This document shows positions 34,142-42,592 of a stretch of DNA of 64,000 nucleotides, piece by piece. The stretch is from the NCBI RefSeq assembly GCF_030816915.1, contig NZ_JAUSYN010000002.1, positions 3,671,501-3,735,500 of the forward strand, given 5' to 3'. Numbering within the stretch: the first letter of the stretch is position 1; each line of letters starts with the position of its first letter. The position numbers and the translations under genes were made by a program. Source of the DNA: Streptomyces sp. B3I8. Lineage in GTDB: Bacteria > Actinomycetota > Actinomycetes > Streptomycetales > Streptomycetaceae. The notes below the pieces were generated by a model that made no database searches, was not told the origin of the DNA, and was given only the letters and a program-made list of their open reading frames with translations.

Positions 34142-35709
34142 GCCTGGGCTCCCTTGTTGGACGTGCTGGTGGGCGTACTGGTGTGAGAGGTGGCCGTCGT
34201 GCCGGCCGGCGCACTCGGCGTGCCGGCGGGCGTACCGGTGGCCGCGCCGCGGGGTTTCGCGGTGCGGCTCCGGGTGAGACGGACGGCGAGCAGGGACACG
34301 GCGGCGATGAGACCGGCCACGGTGAACCCGGTGACGAAGGACGACTCTGTGGGCAGCCCCGTCGCCCCGTCGACCCCGGAGTCGAGGATCGTGGCGCCGA
34401 CCTGCGCGCCCACGGCCACCCCGATCACGCGCGTCACCACCAGCAGACTGGTGGCGATGCCGATGTCCCCGGTCTCGACGTCGGTGGCGGCACCGGCGAG
34501 CAGCGCCGTGGTGCCGACGCCCGCGGCGAACGCGGTCAGCACCTTCGCGACGACGAGCTGCCAGGACGCCGAGTGCAGCGACGCCAGGGTGAACAGCGTG
34601 GCCACCGCGACGACGCTGCCCGCGACGACCACGACCCGCGGCCCGAAACGCCGTGTCGCGAGCCCGCCGACCGAGTCGGCCAGCGATCCGGCGACGGCGC
34701 CGGGCAGCAGGAGCAGCCCGATGTCGGTGGTGTCGGCACCAAATCCGTACGCCTGTTCCGGCATGGCCAGGAGCTGCGGGATCAGCAGCGCGGTCATGCC
34801 GAAGCCGCCGGAGACGACAACGGTGAGCAGGCACGCGTGCCACATCGAGGGCTTCGCCAGCATGCGCAGGTCGACCATCGGCGAGGCCGTCCGGCGTTCG
34901 ACGACGACCCATCCGGTCACGAGGCCGGCCACGACCACGACGAGGGCGACGACGGCGAGGGGTGCGAGGCCCGATCCCGTCACCCGGACCAGTCCGATCA
35001 TGAAGGTGAGCAGCGCGCCGCTCAGCAGGAGCACACCGGGCCAGTCGATCGGGCTGTCCGCCCGGACCGGCGGATCGTGCGGCATCAGCCGGGCCACGGC
35101 GAGCGCCGCCACGATGATCACGGCCGTCGGCAGCGCGAACATCCAGTGCCACGACAGTCCTTCCGCGACCGGCCCGGCGAACAGCGTGCCGACCATGCTG
35201 CCGCCCGTGAACAGCGCCAGGACCAGCCCGATCGCCGCCTGCGACCGGGCGGCCGGGAGGTTCTTGCGCACCAGGATGAAGGACAGGGGCAGCGCCCCGA
35301 TCATGACGCCCTGCATCACCTGGCCGACCAGCAGCACCGGCAGGTTCGGCGCCAGCGAGGCCAGTACCCCGCCGGTCGACACCACGGCCATCAACAGGAG
35401 CAGCACCCGCTTGCCGCCGTAGCGGTCACCGAGCTTGCCCGCGACCGGCGCGACCACCGCGCCGGTGACCAGCAACGAGTTGCCGACCAGGGCACCTTCG
35501 GACGGAGTGATGCCCAACTCCCGCTGCAGCAGCGGCAACGCGGGGTCCAGCACGGACTGCAGGGCACCCAGGGCGAGGGCCAGCACTCCGAGGGCGGCGA
35601 TCGGCACCTTCCCCAGACGCCCCGGAGGCCCGGCGGCTCCGGGCCCGGGCGGGGTGAGGGGGGGAGAGGGAGGGAGAGAGGGAGACGAGGACGCCGACGT
35701 ACTGCTCAT
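34138..35709 (-). CDS. DHA2-type MFS multidrug exporter
   Basis: 523 residues; about 14 TM helices, the first at VPIAALGVLALALGALQSVL. The motif GKLGDRYGGKRVLLL fits MFS motif A in loop 2-3, and PALPLLQRELGITPSEGALV precedes it. The size and helix count indicate DHA2 (14-TMS, EmrB/QacA-like) drug/H+ antiport. The start chosen is ATG 35709. Gene order exporter then monooxygenase, with a four-base overlap, forms one transcript. About 150 bp upstream lie two TGGTGCG-type dyads that may be its operator. Confidence 0.9.
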   Translation of the reverse strand: MSSTSASSSPSLPPSPPLTPPGPGAAGPPGRLGKVPIAALGVLALALGALQSVLDPALPLLQRELGITPSEGALVGNSLLVTGAVVAPVAGKLGDRYGGKRVLLLLMAVVSTGGVLASLAPNLPVLLVGQVMQGVMIGALPLSFILVRKNLPAARSQAAIGLVLALFTGGSMVGTLFAGPVAEGLSWHWMFALPTAVIIVAALAVARLMPHDPPVRADSPIDWPGVLLLSGALLTFMIGLVRVTGSGLAPLAVVALVVVVAGLVTGWVVVERRTASPMVDLRMLAKPSMWHACLLTVVVSGGFGMTALLIPQLLAMPEQAYGFGADTTDIGLLLLPGAVAGSLADSVGGLATRRFGPRVVVVAGSVVAVATLFTLASLHSASWQLVVAKVLTAFAAGVGTTALLAGAATDVETGDIGIATSLLVVTRVIGVAVGAQVGATILDSGVDGATGLPTESSFVTGFTVAGLIAAVSLLAVRLTRSRTAKPRGAATGTPAGTPSAPAGTTATSHTSTPTSTSNKGAQA

Positions 35710-35859
35710 CGGCGCCCGGTCCGTACACGTAAAGAGGTGCGTGCCACTGCTGATCACTCCAGATACCACGAGGCGAGGGGGGCTGCGCGGAATATCGCGC
35801 GTCTCCCACACTCGCCTCCGGTGCCCGGAGCGGGCATCGTCCGTCGACCCCGACCGTTC

Positions 35860-35907
35860 CTGGTGCGCCCGGACCAGCCACCGCAGCGTCCTGGTGCGCT
35901 CGCACCA
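35860..35907. promoter_or_regulatory. paired dyads upstream of exporter operon (candidate operator)
   Basis: Dyad 1 is CTGGTGCGCCCGGACCAG (35860-35877), with CTGGT/ACCAG arms. Dyad 2 is TGGTGCGCTCGCACCA (35892-35907), with perfect TGGTGCG/CGCACCA arms. Their centres are 31 bp apart, about three helical turns, consistent with two dimers on one DNA face. No regulator gene is adjacent. Confidence 0.6.
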
Positions 35908-35975
35908 TGACGGACACGCGTGGCGTCACCCCGGGAAGGGGCCGGCGCACCGGCCCCGTATCCGGCCCGGCCGGC

Positions 35976-36248
35976 TCAGCCCCGGCCGGACTCCCGATCG
36001 GACTCCCGGTCGGTGCGGTCGGCCGGGCGGCTCGACTCCAGCCAGGAGCGGGCCGGCTCCGCCGGGCGGGTGGTGTCCACGGTGAGTTCCAGACGGGTCC
36101 CGCCCTCGGGACCGGCGGGGTAACTGCGCTGCTCGGAGGTGGCGAAGCAGCGCCGGACGACCTCCGCCACCCGCCGTGCCACCTCGGGTGACGCGGCGGT
36201 GACCTGTACCTCGGCCCAGCCGTGCGAGGGCGTGTCGGGGGATTCCAT
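35976..36248 (-). CDS. small conserved-type hypothetical protein
   Basis: 90 residues from ATG 36248, chosen because GAGG precedes it at good spacing; an upstream ATG at 36293 is alternative. The folded part is WAEVQVTAASPEVARRVAEVVRR, an alternating pattern that would make a beta-strand then an amphipathic helix, then RLELTVDTTRPAEPARSWLE. The tail is Ser/Asp/Arg-rich. No domain recognised. It lies between the desaturase and the exporter operon on the same strand. Confidence 0.55.
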   Translation of the reverse strand: MESPDTPSHGWAEVQVTAASPEVARRVAEVVRRCFATSEQRSYPAGPEGGTRLELTVDTTRPAEPARSWLESSRPADRTDRESDRESGRG

Positions 36249-36314
36249 GGCGACCTCGGTGTCGGTGTGCGACGGGAGCGGAGCGCCGATCACTCTACGG
36301 GACGGCCCTGGGTG

Positions 36315-37358
36315 TCAGCCGCGTGCACCGGCCGCCTCCCTGAGGGGCGCGCCGGCCTGGTGGAGGCTGGTGAGTGCCAGCCGGTACGACTCGATCAGCC
36401 CGGTCTCCGTGTACTCCACGCCCAGCTCCTGGCAGTACTCCCGGACGATGGCGCGGGCCGCGCGCAGGTTGGGGCTGGGCATGTTGGGGAACAGGTGGTG
36501 CTCGACCTGGTGGTTCAGGCCGCCGAGCGCGAGGTCGGTCAGCCGGCCGCCGTTGACGTTGCGCGAGGTGAGGACCTGGCGGCGGAGGAAGTCCGGGCGG
36601 TCGTCGGGCGACAGGATCGGCATGCCCTTGTGGTTCGGCGCGAACGCGGAGCCGAGGTAGACGCCGAACAGGCACTGGTGGACGGCGAGGAAGGCGAAGG
36701 CCATGCCGGGCGGCAGCACCCAGAACAGGGCGACCAGGTAGAGCGCGCAGTGCCCGAACAGCAGGGCGCCGTCGAGCGTCCGGTGCTTGAGCGAGCGGTT
36801 GGTGACCGACCTGCCGCTCGCCACATGCAGGTTGAACCCCTCCAGCGTGAGCAGCGGGAAGAAGAGGAGCGCCTGCCGTTTACCGATCAGCCGCGGCAGC
36901 CCCTTGGCGGCACGGGCCTGGTCCTGCGTCCAGACGAGGATGTCGGGACCGATGTCGGGGTCGAGGTCCTCGGTGTTGGGATTGGCGTGGTGGCGGGTGT
37001 GCTTGTCCTGCCACCAGCCGTAGCCCATCCCGATGCAGGCCCCGGCGATCCGCCCGGACACCTCGCTGGCCCGGCGGCGACGGAACACCTGCCGGTGGGC
37101 GAGGTCATGGGCGACCAGGGCCACCTGCCCGTACATGACGGCCATGAAGACGCCGATCAGCAGCGTCCACCAGGAGGCGCCGACGAGCACGAACGCGGTC
37201 CAGCCGGCGGCGTACAGTCCGGCCACCGCGGTGATCCGGAACGTGTAGTACCCGGGACGACGCCGCAGCAGTCCCGCCTCCGTGATCTTCCTCGACAACC
37301 GGGCGAAGTCGCTGCCGCGCCGGTCGGAGTCCGGAATGGGGGACGGTGCAGTGGTCAC
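36315..37358 (-). CDS. membrane fatty acid desaturase (DesA3-like)
   Basis: 347 residues from GTG 37358. The three histidine boxes are HDLAH (residues 84-88), HTRHH (120-124) and HQVEHH near residue 300, all within a four-helix membrane topology (AAGWTAFVLVGASWWTLLIG, YGQVALVAHDLAHRQ). This is the di-iron integral-membrane desaturase signature of acyl-CoA or acyl-lipid delta-9/12 desaturases. The 396-bp 5' region lacks genes. It probably adjusts membrane fluidity; position of double bond unknown. Confidence 0.9.
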   Translation of the reverse strand: MTTAPSPIPDSDRRGSDFARLSRKITEAGLLRRRPGYYTFRITAVAGLYAAGWTAFVLVGASWWTLLIGVFMAVMYGQVALVAHDLAHRQVFRRRRASEVSGRIAGACIGMGYGWWQDKHTRHHANPNTEDLDPDIGPDILVWTQDQARAAKGLPRLIGKRQALLFFPLLTLEGFNLHVASGRSVTNRSLKHRTLDGALLFGHCALYLVALFWVLPPGMAFAFLAVHQCLFGVYLGSAFAPNHKGMPILSPDDRPDFLRRQVLTSRNVNGGRLTDLALGGLNHQVEHHLFPNMPSPNLRAARAIVREYCQELGVEYTETGLIESYRLALTSLHQAGAPLREAAGARG

Positions 37359-37754
37359 GGTGGGGTAACTCTCTGTGAGGCGGGGGATGACTGGGAGCGG
37401 TCCCCGAGGGAGGTGGGGGAAAGAGGGAGCGGGCGGGACACGTCCGCGCCATGACCGTTCCTCGGGCTCGCGGGACTCGCGGGAATTCCGCTCGGGTCGA
37501 CGACACCGCCGGTGGTCACCGGGGGTGGGGCCGGTCCGCAACCGGCGTGCTTGGTGCCCTCGGCGGCCCCAATCTACCGTCAGCCGTATAAAGGCGCTGT
37601 GACGGACGGCGGCCCGGCCCTCCGTGACCCCGTCGGGGAGGGCCGGCAGGGGACAGGCAGGGGAGACCCGTCGGGGAGGCGTCAAAGGGCAGGCCACGAG
37701 GCATACTCAGCATGCGGGGGCGTCTCGCCGTGGCATGTGAGGGCACGAGGTGGC
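37359..37754. promoter_or_regulatory. intergenic region between desaturase and TerD-like genes
   Basis: 396 bp without a supported gene. It is the divergent promoter region for the desaturase and the TerD-like gene. A TATAAAGG stretch near 37587 stands out in this GC-rich sequence, but no paired -35 is evident. Confidence 0.5.
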
Positions 37755-38309
37755 ATGAGGGGGACCGACGAGGTGAATGGGGCTGCCGGGGACGGACTGG
37801 GCAAGGTCGAGGTGAAGCTCCGATGGGATCCGAGTCCGTACGGGGAGCCGCCCCGGCATCTCGACATCGTCGCCACGACCTATCCGGCCGACGACCCCCA
37901 CGGCCGGCCGGTCTACGTCGTGCACCACGAGAGCCGGTCGCCGGACGGCACGATCAACATGCGGCGGCACAGTGAGACCGGCATGGGGTTCGGATACGTC
38001 GAGGAGATGGTCTTCGAGTTCGACCGGCTGTCGTCGGACTACGGGCGGGTCGTGGTCGGCGTGGTCATCCACCAGAGCACCGGGCCGCGCACTTTCGGCG
38101 AGATCCACAACGGTGGCGTGATCGTCCTGGAGGGATACCGGCAACTGATGGCGGACGACTTCTCGGGCATCGCCGGCGCCACGGCCGCCACGTTCGCGGA
38201 GTTCGTCCGCGAGCCGTCCGGGGCGTGGCGCTTCCGGGAGATGACACGGGGCTTCCACAGCGGCGACCCGGCGCGCTTCGCCGCCGAGATGGGCCGCCTC
38301 CGCCAGTGA
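37755..38309 (+). CDS. TerD-like stress-domain protein
   Basis: 184 residues from ATG 37755. The pattern KVEVKLRWDPSPYGEPPRHLD and MVFEFDRLSSDYGRVVVGV, with GYRQLMADDFSGI, resembles TerD/CapD-type stress domains, which bind Ca2+ in some members; the clustered Asp set is not complete here, so metal binding is doubtful. An in-frame GTG at 37773 is an alternative start. It diverges from the desaturase gene. Role unknown beyond a guess of stress response. Confidence 0.65.
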   Translation: MRGTDEVNGAAGDGLGKVEVKLRWDPSPYGEPPRHLDIVATTYPADDPHGRPVYVVHHESRSPDGTINMRRHSETGMGFGYVEEMVFEFDRLSSDYGRVVVGVVIHQSTGPRTFGEIHNGGVIVLEGYRQLMADDFSGIAGATAATFAEFVREPSGAWRFREMTRGFHSGDPARFAAEMGRLRQ

Positions 38310-38349
38310 CTCCGGGCGCCTGACGGCCCGGCCCCCGCCCCGGCGCACC

Positions 38350-38597
38350 GGTCCGGGTCGATCGGCTCCACGCTCACCTCACGCCGGTCGCGCGACTGTC
38401 GGTCGAGCGGCACGACGACGTCGGGTCCTGGCGCCCGGCATGCCGAACTGGGCCTGCTGGAGCCCGCGTTCGTGATGATCAGGCAGGCCGTGGGGACCAC
38501 GAGGGAGCGGCGTCCCGAGACCGTGCGGTGGCTCGGCGAGTTCGTGGCCGGGCTGGTGGCGTCCGGGTTCGTCGCCGAGGCACTCGCCCGCTGCTGA
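38350..38597 (+). pseudogene. 3' remnant of an amino-acid-type ABC substrate-binding protein
   Basis: Reading the plus strand gives TPVARLSVERHDDV in one frame, RVLAPGMP in a second, and LGLLEPAFVMIRQAVGTTRE then RRPETVRWLGEFVAGLVA to a stop at 38595 in a third. Together these match the C-terminus of periplasmic amino-acid binding proteins. The frame breaks near 38425 and 38440 and the missing N-terminus mark it as decayed. The left limit is approximate. Confidence 0.6.
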
Positions 38598-38603
38598 GCG
38601 CCC

Positions 38604-39191
38604 CTACTTCTGCGGGCGGGGCACGACGGGGCATGCGTGGCCGGACCGGGTCATCGTCCAGCCGTCCCCGAGCACATGGATGCTGCCGGCCGTGGCGTCG
38701 CCGGCCGCGCGGCCGGCGTCGGTTCCCGTGGTGGGGCGGCGGGAGGCGGCGTGGGACGGCGGAGCCGCGTAGGCCACGGTGCAGGTCAGCTGGAGCATGG
38801 CCTGCCGGCTCAGCGAGGGCGTCCCGTCGGGGAGGCGGACGGAGAGGTCGCCGTCGTCGGCGATTGTCACCCGCGGCGCCTCCTTCAGGCGGGGGAGCCG
38901 CGTGGTGGCGGTCGCGGTCTCGTTCCCGGTCGGCCCCTCGAACAGCAGACGTACGACGGTCCGGATCTCCGCGGCGTCGCCGGTCCGGCGGGGGTAGGGC
39001 TGCAGGCTGCCGTCATGCAGGAAGAAGAGGGAGACGGTGGCGGGCGTCGAGGTCGGTGCCGGGCTGGGGGAGACGATTCCGCTCGCCGGCGCACCGGCCT
39101 CGATGACGTCGGACGGGGGGACTCCGCACGCCGTGAGCACGGCCGCGGCCGTGATGCCGCACAGCGGCGCCGCCACTCGCGCGCCCCTCAC
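38604..39191 (-). CDS. GerMN-domain lipoprotein
   Basis: 195 residues from GTG 39191, which overlaps the histidine kinase stop. A signal peptide with lipobox LTACG near residue 21 precedes a Pro/Ser/Thr linker. The GerMN fold follows: TVSLFFLHDGSLQPYPR, AEIRTVVRLLFEGPTGNE and VTIADDGDLSVRLPDG. The last ~40 residues end in HACPVVPRPQK. In actinomycetes such lipoproteins sit with envelope-stress two-component systems (CseA- or LpqB-like). As third gene of the operon it may tune the kinase. Confidence 0.82.
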   Translation of the reverse strand: MRGARVAAPLCGITAAAVLTACGVPPSDVIEAGAPASGIVSPSPAPTSTPATVSLFFLHDGSLQPYPRRTGDAAEIRTVVRLLFEGPTGNETATATTRLPRLKEAPRVTIADDGDLSVRLPDGTPSLSRQAMLQLTCTVAYAAPPSHAASRRPTTGTDAGRAAGDATAGSIHVLGDGWTMTRSGHACPVVPRPQK

Positions 39192-40774
39192 CGGGTGCCC
39201 CTGCCGGCGTCGGCGCCGGTACCGACTTCGCCCTCGGTGCCGGTGCCGGTGTCGTGCAGCGGGAGTTCGACCGTGAACACCGCGCCGCCCCCGGGCAGGT
39301 TCGCCGCCCGGATGCGGCCTCCGTGCAGGCGTACGTTCTCCGCCGTGATCGCCAGACCCAGTCCGCTGCTCTCGCTCCTGCCCCGTGAGGTGCTCGCCTT
39401 GTAGAACCGCTCGAAGATGTGCGGCAGGGCTTCCTCGGCGATGCCCGGCCCGTCGTCGGCCACTTGGACGACCGCCCATGCCCGGCCGGTCCCGTCCTCC
39501 TCCCGCACCTCCATGCTCACCCGCACGGGCGGCGCCCCGTGCCGCAGCGCGTTGCCGACCAGGTTGGCCGTCACCACGTCCAGCCTGCGCGGATCGACGC
39601 GTGCGCGGAGCGCACCCGCCTCGGGCAGCCGGATCTCCACCCGCTCCTGCGGCCACCGGGAGGCGACGGTGCGCCGTACGGACTCGGCCAGGTCGATCTC
39701 GTCCCGGTTGAGTTCGGCCACGCCCGCGTCGAAGCGGGAGATCTCCATCAGGTCGTTCACCAGCCCGCTCAGCCGGTTCGTTCCGTCGCTGATGAGCCGC
39801 AGCGCCTCACCGGTCTCCCCCTCCCCCTCCAGGTCCAGTACGTCGGTGACCGCCGACATCGCCGCCAGCGGCGTACGCAGCTCGTGCGAGACGTCCGCCA
39901 CGAAGCGACGCCCTTGGGCCTCCAGACGCCGCAACTCGCGCACGGTCCGCTCCAGTTCTGCCGCCGACTCGTTGAAGGACTGGGAGAGGTCCGCCAGTTC
40001 GTCGGTGCCGGTGACCTCGAGCCGTACGTCGAGATGCCCCGCGGCCATCCGGCGCGTCGCCCGGCGCAGTGCCCGTACGGGACGCAGGACACCGCTCGCG
40101 GCGAGCAGCGCCAGCACGACGGCGAGGCCGAGGGCCACCAGGGTGGCGCGCTCGATGCCGCCGACCATGGCCTGGACGTACCGCAGTTCGGCGGTCTGGG
40201 GCACCTCCAGGTACATCACGGTCCCGGAGAGCCGGGGCTCCCCGTCCGCACCCGAGGCGTAGGTGACGGGCATGCCGACGACGAGAAGAGGACGCCCGTC
40301 GACGTCCATGCGCTGGAACACCGCGGCCCGCCGGCCCCGGACGGACCGCAGCAGCTCGGGGCTGGGCTCGACGAAGCCGGCGTTCGGGGCGACGGCGCGG
40401 TGGCCGCCGTGCGCGGCCATGACCCGCCAGCCCGAGGAACGGTTGTCGCGCAGCACCTGGTTCACCGCGAACTGGAGGTCCGACTGCTCCGGGGACAGGG
40501 GGACGGCGGGAGCCACGGTGTCGACACTCGTCCGGAACCGGTTGATGACGGCGTCCTGGCTCTGCTGGAGCACCCCCGTGCGCGCCTCCCGGAAGGCGAG
40601 CGCGCCGGTGCCCAGGGCGCTGGCCATGGCCACCAGGACGAAGGCGGTCAGCAGGCGGGGCCGCAGACCGCGCAGGGGCAGCGGGACGCGCGCCAGGACC
40701 GTCCGCAGAATCTGCCCGGACGCGAGACCGGAACCTGCCGCGGACGTGGACGCGGACGTCCGCTCGTCGTTCAT
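39188..40774 (-). CDS. OmpR-system sensor histidine kinase (AfsQ2-like)
   Basis: 528 residues from ATG 40774. TM1 is RLLTAFVLVAMASALGTGAL; an extracytoplasmic sensor of ~130 residues follows; TM2 is ATLVALGLAVVLALLAASGV, then HAMP. HisKA: FVADVSHELRTPLAAMSAV (His phosphoacceptor). HATPase: NLVGNALRHGAPPVRV, VADDGPGIAEEALPHIF and SSGLGLAITAENVRLHGG. It is coupled by ATGA to the response regulator and by GTGA to the lipoprotein gene. Gene order (regulator, kinase, lipoprotein) matches the afsQ1-afsQ2-lipoprotein arrangement; no sigma factor gene is adjacent here. Confidence 0.92.
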   Translation of the reverse strand: MNDERTSASTSAAGSGLASGQILRTVLARVPLPLRGLRPRLLTAFVLVAMASALGTGALAFREARTGVLQQSQDAVINRFRTSVDTVAPAVPLSPEQSDLQFAVNQVLRDNRSSGWRVMAAHGGHRAVAPNAGFVEPSPELLRSVRGRRAAVFQRMDVDGRPLLVVGMPVTYASGADGEPRLSGTVMYLEVPQTAELRYVQAMVGGIERATLVALGLAVVLALLAASGVLRPVRALRRATRRMAAGHLDVRLEVTGTDELADLSQSFNESAAELERTVRELRRLEAQGRRFVADVSHELRTPLAAMSAVTDVLDLEGEGETGEALRLISDGTNRLSGLVNDLMEISRFDAGVAELNRDEIDLAESVRRTVASRWPQERVEIRLPEAGALRARVDPRRLDVVTANLVGNALRHGAPPVRVSMEVREEDGTGRAWAVVQVADDGPGIAEEALPHIFERFYKASTSRGRSESSGLGLAITAENVRLHGGRIRAANLPGGGAVFTVELPLHDTGTGTEGEVGTGADAGRGTR

Positions 40775-41475
40775 GACGTGCCGGACGTGCCGGACGTGCC
40801 GAAGCGGTAACCGAACCCGCGTACGGTCTGCACGTAGCGGGGCTCCCGGCCTTCGCCGAGCTTGTGGCGCAGCCGCTTCACGCAGGCGTCCACGAGTCGT
40901 ATGTCGCCGTGGTAGCTGTGCTCCCACACCGCTTCCAGCAGCTGCTGGCGGCTGAACACCTGCCCGGGCGAGGCCGACAGCGTCAGCAGCAGGCGCAGTT
41001 CGGAGGGGGCGAGGGTGACCGGTTCGCCGCGGTGCGTCACCACGAGCCCGGCGCGGTCGAGGACCAGGTCGCCGTGTGTCTCCGCCCGGGGGCGGGTGCC
41101 GTCCGGCAGCCCCGCGTCCTGCCTGCGCAGTACGGCCCGTATGCGCGCGTCGAGCACCCTGGCCCGTACCGGCTTCACCACGTAGTCGTCCGCGCCGGTC
41201 TCCAGGCCCACGACCACGTCGATGTCGTCCCCCCGGGCCGTCACCATGACGATCGGCACCTGGTCGCGCTCCCTGACCCGGCGGCACACGTCCAGGCCGG
41301 AGATGCCGGGCAGCATGAGATCGAGTACGACCACGTCCGGCCGGAAGGAGCCGAGTCGCTCCAGCCCTTCCTCACCCGTGCCCACGGCGAGGACCTCATG
41401 TCCCTGGTGCCGCAGGCCCAGTTGGAGGGCCCTGCGGACATCGTGGTCGTCTTCGACGATCAGGACCCGTGGCAT
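40771..41475 (-). CDS. OmpR-family response regulator (AfsQ1-like)
   Basis: 234 residues starting MPRVLIVEDDHDVRRALQLG. The receiver has EDD after strand 1 and the phosphorylatable Asp in VVVLDLMLPGISG; the DIDVVVGLETGADDYVVKPV stretch is characteristic of AfsQ1/CseB-type regulators. The winged-helix DNA-binding domain is ELRLLLTLSASPGQVFSRQQ with VDACVKRLRHKLGEG and TVRGFGYRFG. It heads the three-gene operon with the kinase and lipoprotein. Likely controls envelope or nutrient-stress genes. Confidence 0.93.
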   Translation of the reverse strand: MPRVLIVEDDHDVRRALQLGLRHQGHEVLAVGTGEEGLERLGSFRPDVVVLDLMLPGISGLDVCRRVRERDQVPIVMVTARGDDIDVVVGLETGADDYVVKPVRARVLDARIRAVLRRQDAGLPDGTRPRAETHGDLVLDRAGLVVTHRGEPVTLAPSELRLLLTLSASPGQVFSRQQLLEAVWEHSYHGDIRLVDACVKRLRHKLGEGREPRYVQTVRGFGYRFGTSGTSGTS

Positions 41476-41640
41476 TGCCGCAGTGTAGGCGGATCGGACG
41501 GCGGCGACCGTCCGGCATCGGCCCGTCCCCCTTCCGCCGTTACACAACGATCACACGGGCCGGGCAACCCGAGGCGCGGTTACCGTTCCGTGACAGAACC
41601 CACTCGGTGTGATCATTCGGCCTCTTCACACTGACGTGTC

Positions 41641-42555
41641 ATGCATCCGGCACGACAACGGCGATCCGCACCTCCCCACGGCAGCCGCGCGGCCGCCCAC
41701 CGCGCGGCGCGCGGTCGGCGATCCCCCGGCCGCCGGGGACGGCGGGGCCGCCGGAGCACGGGCCTGCTGGTCGGCCTGCTGGTGGTCCTCGGTCTGATGG
41801 TCCCCGCGGCGTACTTCCTGGGAGGAGCGCGCAGCGACGCGTCGAGCGGCACGCCCGCCCCGCAGCCCACGACCACCACCCCCGCGCACCGCCCCACCCC
41901 GACCTCTTCGGCCCCCTCCGTCCCCGCCTCCCCTTCCACCTCTCCCTCCACCTCTTCCTCCCCGCGCTCGAGCAGGATCAAGGTCCCCACGAAGGGCAGC
42001 GGAACGTTCACCACCGCGCGTGCCACGGGGAAGAAGGTGGGCAGAGGTGCGCGCCCGCTGCGCTACGTCGTGCAGGTCGAGACGGGCCTCGACGTCTCCC
42101 CGTCCCGGGCGGCGAAGGAGATCGACGGCATACTCGCGGCGCCCCGGGGCTGGACCCACAACCCCGGCATCGCGTTCCAACTGGTGGGCGCGGGAGCACC
42201 GCACGACATCACGATAAAGATCGCGACCCCGACGACGGCGGACGCCCTGTGCTGGGCGGGCATCCGCCAGGACACCGGGGGCGAGTACAACTGCGAGGTC
42301 CCCGGCGGGGTGGTGGTCAACCTCAGGCGCTGGGCCGAGGGTTCGCACACTTTCACCGGCCCGATCCACGACTACCGGGCCCTGATCATCAACCACGAGA
42401 TGGGCCACTTCCTCGGCCACTCCCACCAGACCTGCGGCGGCGTGGGGAGACCGGCCCCCGTGATGATGCAACAGATCAAGGGCCTGCACGGCTGCGTCCC
42501 CAACGCCTGGCCCTACGACACACACGGCAACCTCATCACGGGGCCGCCGGCGTGA
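41641..42555 (+). CDS. DUF3152 membrane-anchored metzincin-like protein
   Basis: 304 residues. A cytoplasmic Arg-rich N-terminus precedes one TM (GLLVGLLVVLGLMVPAAYFL), then a Thr/Pro/Ser linker. The DUF3152 domain contains the zincin signature HEMGHFLGHSHQTC, the HExxHxxGxxH metzincin form. Upstream GRGARPLRYVVQVETGLDVS and VVVNLRRWAEGSHTF are also family-like. The catalytic Glu and three His are intact, so an extracellular peptidase is possible, though DUF3152 proteins have no proven activity that I know of. Confidence 0.85.
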   Translation: MHPARQRRSAPPHGSRAAAHRAARGRRSPGRRGRRGRRSTGLLVGLLVVLGLMVPAAYFLGGARSDASSGTPAPQPTTTTPAHRPTPTSSAPSVPASPSTSPSTSSSPRSSRIKVPTKGSGTFTTARATGKKVGRGARPLRYVVQVETGLDVSPSRAAKEIDGILAAPRGWTHNPGIAFQLVGAGAPHDITIKIATPTTADALCWAGIRQDTGGEYNCEVPGGVVVNLRRWAEGSHTFTGPIHDYRALIINHEMGHFLGHSHQTCGGVGRPAPVMMQQIKGLHGCVPNAWPYDTHGNLITGPPA

Positions 42556-42592
42556 AGGGTGCGCGACATCCCCGTGATCCGGCCGATGCGCC

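Noticed and set aside
32919..34214. Alternative Arg/Ala-rich frame over the monooxygenase
   Set aside because: The FAD motif frame explains the region; this frame is a shadow.
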